Shown: in pieces, positions 5,022-5,440 of the stretch
Position numbering within the stretch: the stretch's first letter is position 1
Layout of the letters: each line of letters starts with the position of its first letter
Assembly (NCBI GenBank): GCA_023399455.1
Contig: JAEWPN010000015.1
Location: forward strand, 1-5,440
Length of the DNA stretch: 5,440 bases
Direction: 5' to 3'
Origin: Bacillota bacterium
Lineage (GTDB): Bacteria; Bacillota; Clostridia; Lachnospirales; Lachnospiraceae
The notes under the pieces: model-generated
Database searches by the model: none
Told to the model about the DNA's origin: nothing
Seen by the model: only the letters and a program-made list of their open reading frames with translations
Position numbers and translations under genes: made by a program

Positions 5022-5440
5022 TTAAAAACTCCTTATCTTATCCGTCCCATCATCTACCGTTTTTTCTATTTTCTTCACAACGATATAATAACTAAAACTG
5101 TCATTCACCTGTACGCACACTCTATCTCCTACCTTGTGCCCTATAAGTGCCTTCCCTATCGGCGATTCCGTACTGATAAGTCCTTCCAGCGAATTCCCCC
5201 TCATAGTCGTCACTATTTTATAAACTTCCAAGGCTCCATCCTCTTCAAACATCACCTCTACCGTATTATTAACGCCAATCTCATCCTCCTTCGATTCATC
5301 AGAAATAATCTCCGCAGTCTTTATCATCCTCTCAAGAAAACGAATCCGGCTCTCGTTTTTATTCTTCTCCCGCTTCGCCGCATAATATTCGAAGTTTTCG
5401 CTAAGGTCTCCGTGAGCCCTGGCTTCCTTTACCGCCTCCA
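5022..5440 (-). CDS. GreA/GreB-family transcription elongation factor, N-terminus outside window
   Basis: The open frame continues past the internal Met codon at 5327 to the window edge, giving 138 visible residues. Visible residues 1-37 carry EARAHGDLSENFEYYAAKRE, the tip and second helix of the Gre coiled coil. The Asp and Glu of GDLSEN (visible 11 and 14) correspond to the acidic pair that reaches into the RNA polymerase secondary channel and stimulates transcript cleavage. About residues 55-125 form the FKBP-like domain that docks on polymerase, with the conserved ISTESPIGKALIGHKVGD. Roughly the first 20-30 residues of the first helix are missing because the window ends. The C-terminus carries an extension of about 13 charged residues (EKTVDDGTDKIRSF) beyond where E. 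coli GreA stops. Whether this is the main GreA or a second paralogue cannot be decided from the fragment. Confidence 0.9.
   Translation of the reverse strand, partial: EAVKEARAHGDLSENFEYYAAKREKNKNESRIRFLERMIKTAEIISDESKEDEIGVNNTVEVMFEEDGALEVYKIVTTMRGNSLEGLISTESPIGKALIGHKVGDRVCVQVNDSFSYYIVVKKIEKTVDDGTDKIRSF

Noticed and set aside
1..5440. CRISPR arrays, tRNA or rRNA genes, transposase genes, toxin-antitoxin or phage modules
   Set aside because: No spaced repeat series, cloverleaf, rRNA motif, transposase or small two-gene module was seen on either strand.

Overview
The window reads as a piece of a Firmicutes chromosome, most likely class Clostridia and plausibly Lachnospiraceae. The reasons are the AGGAG-type ribosome binding sites, the sigma-A-like promoters in AT-rich gaps, and the style of the encoded proteins. 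This assignment is an inference. Every gene I can support lies on the minus strand, so transcription runs from high to low coordinates.

In order of transcription: (1) 5440-5022, a GreA/GreB-family transcript-cleavage factor whose first codons lie outside the window. (2) 4831-3902, a complete ribokinase (rbsK) with its own promoter, an inverted repeat just downstream of that promoter, and a clear intrinsic terminator at 3889-3861. (3) 3756-1840, a 638-residue protein joining a LacI-type DNA-binding domain, a LacI-type sugar-sensing domain and a complete ribokinase-like (PfkB) kinase domain, with its own promoter. (4) 1838-1798, a 27-bp palindromic element bounded by 7-bp direct repeats. (5) 1660-895, a methylenetetrahydrofolate reductase gene (metF) broken by an internal deletion with a frameshift. 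(6) 873-154, a short-chain dehydrogenase/reductase of the FabG type. (7) 128-1, the N-terminus of a thioredoxin-reductase-like flavoprotein that continues beyond the window.

The layout suggests three transcription blocks: gre, then rbsK, then lacI-pfkB. A fourth block (metF remnant, SDR, trxB-like) is probably co-transcribed from a promoter at 1766-1738, because the gaps between its genes are only 21-25 bp. The first stretch looks like a ribose or pentose phosphorylation locus in which the kinase and the candidate regulator both carry a ribokinase fold. No sugar transporter or pyranase gene is visible here.

The two things most worth a second look are the regulator-kinase fusion beside a stand-alone ribokinase, and the metF lesion. 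About 31-32 codons are missing from metF while both flanking halves remain well conserved, so the lesion is either recent or an assembly artefact. Intergenic gaps are all under 200 bp. The only clear terminator is the one after rbsK.
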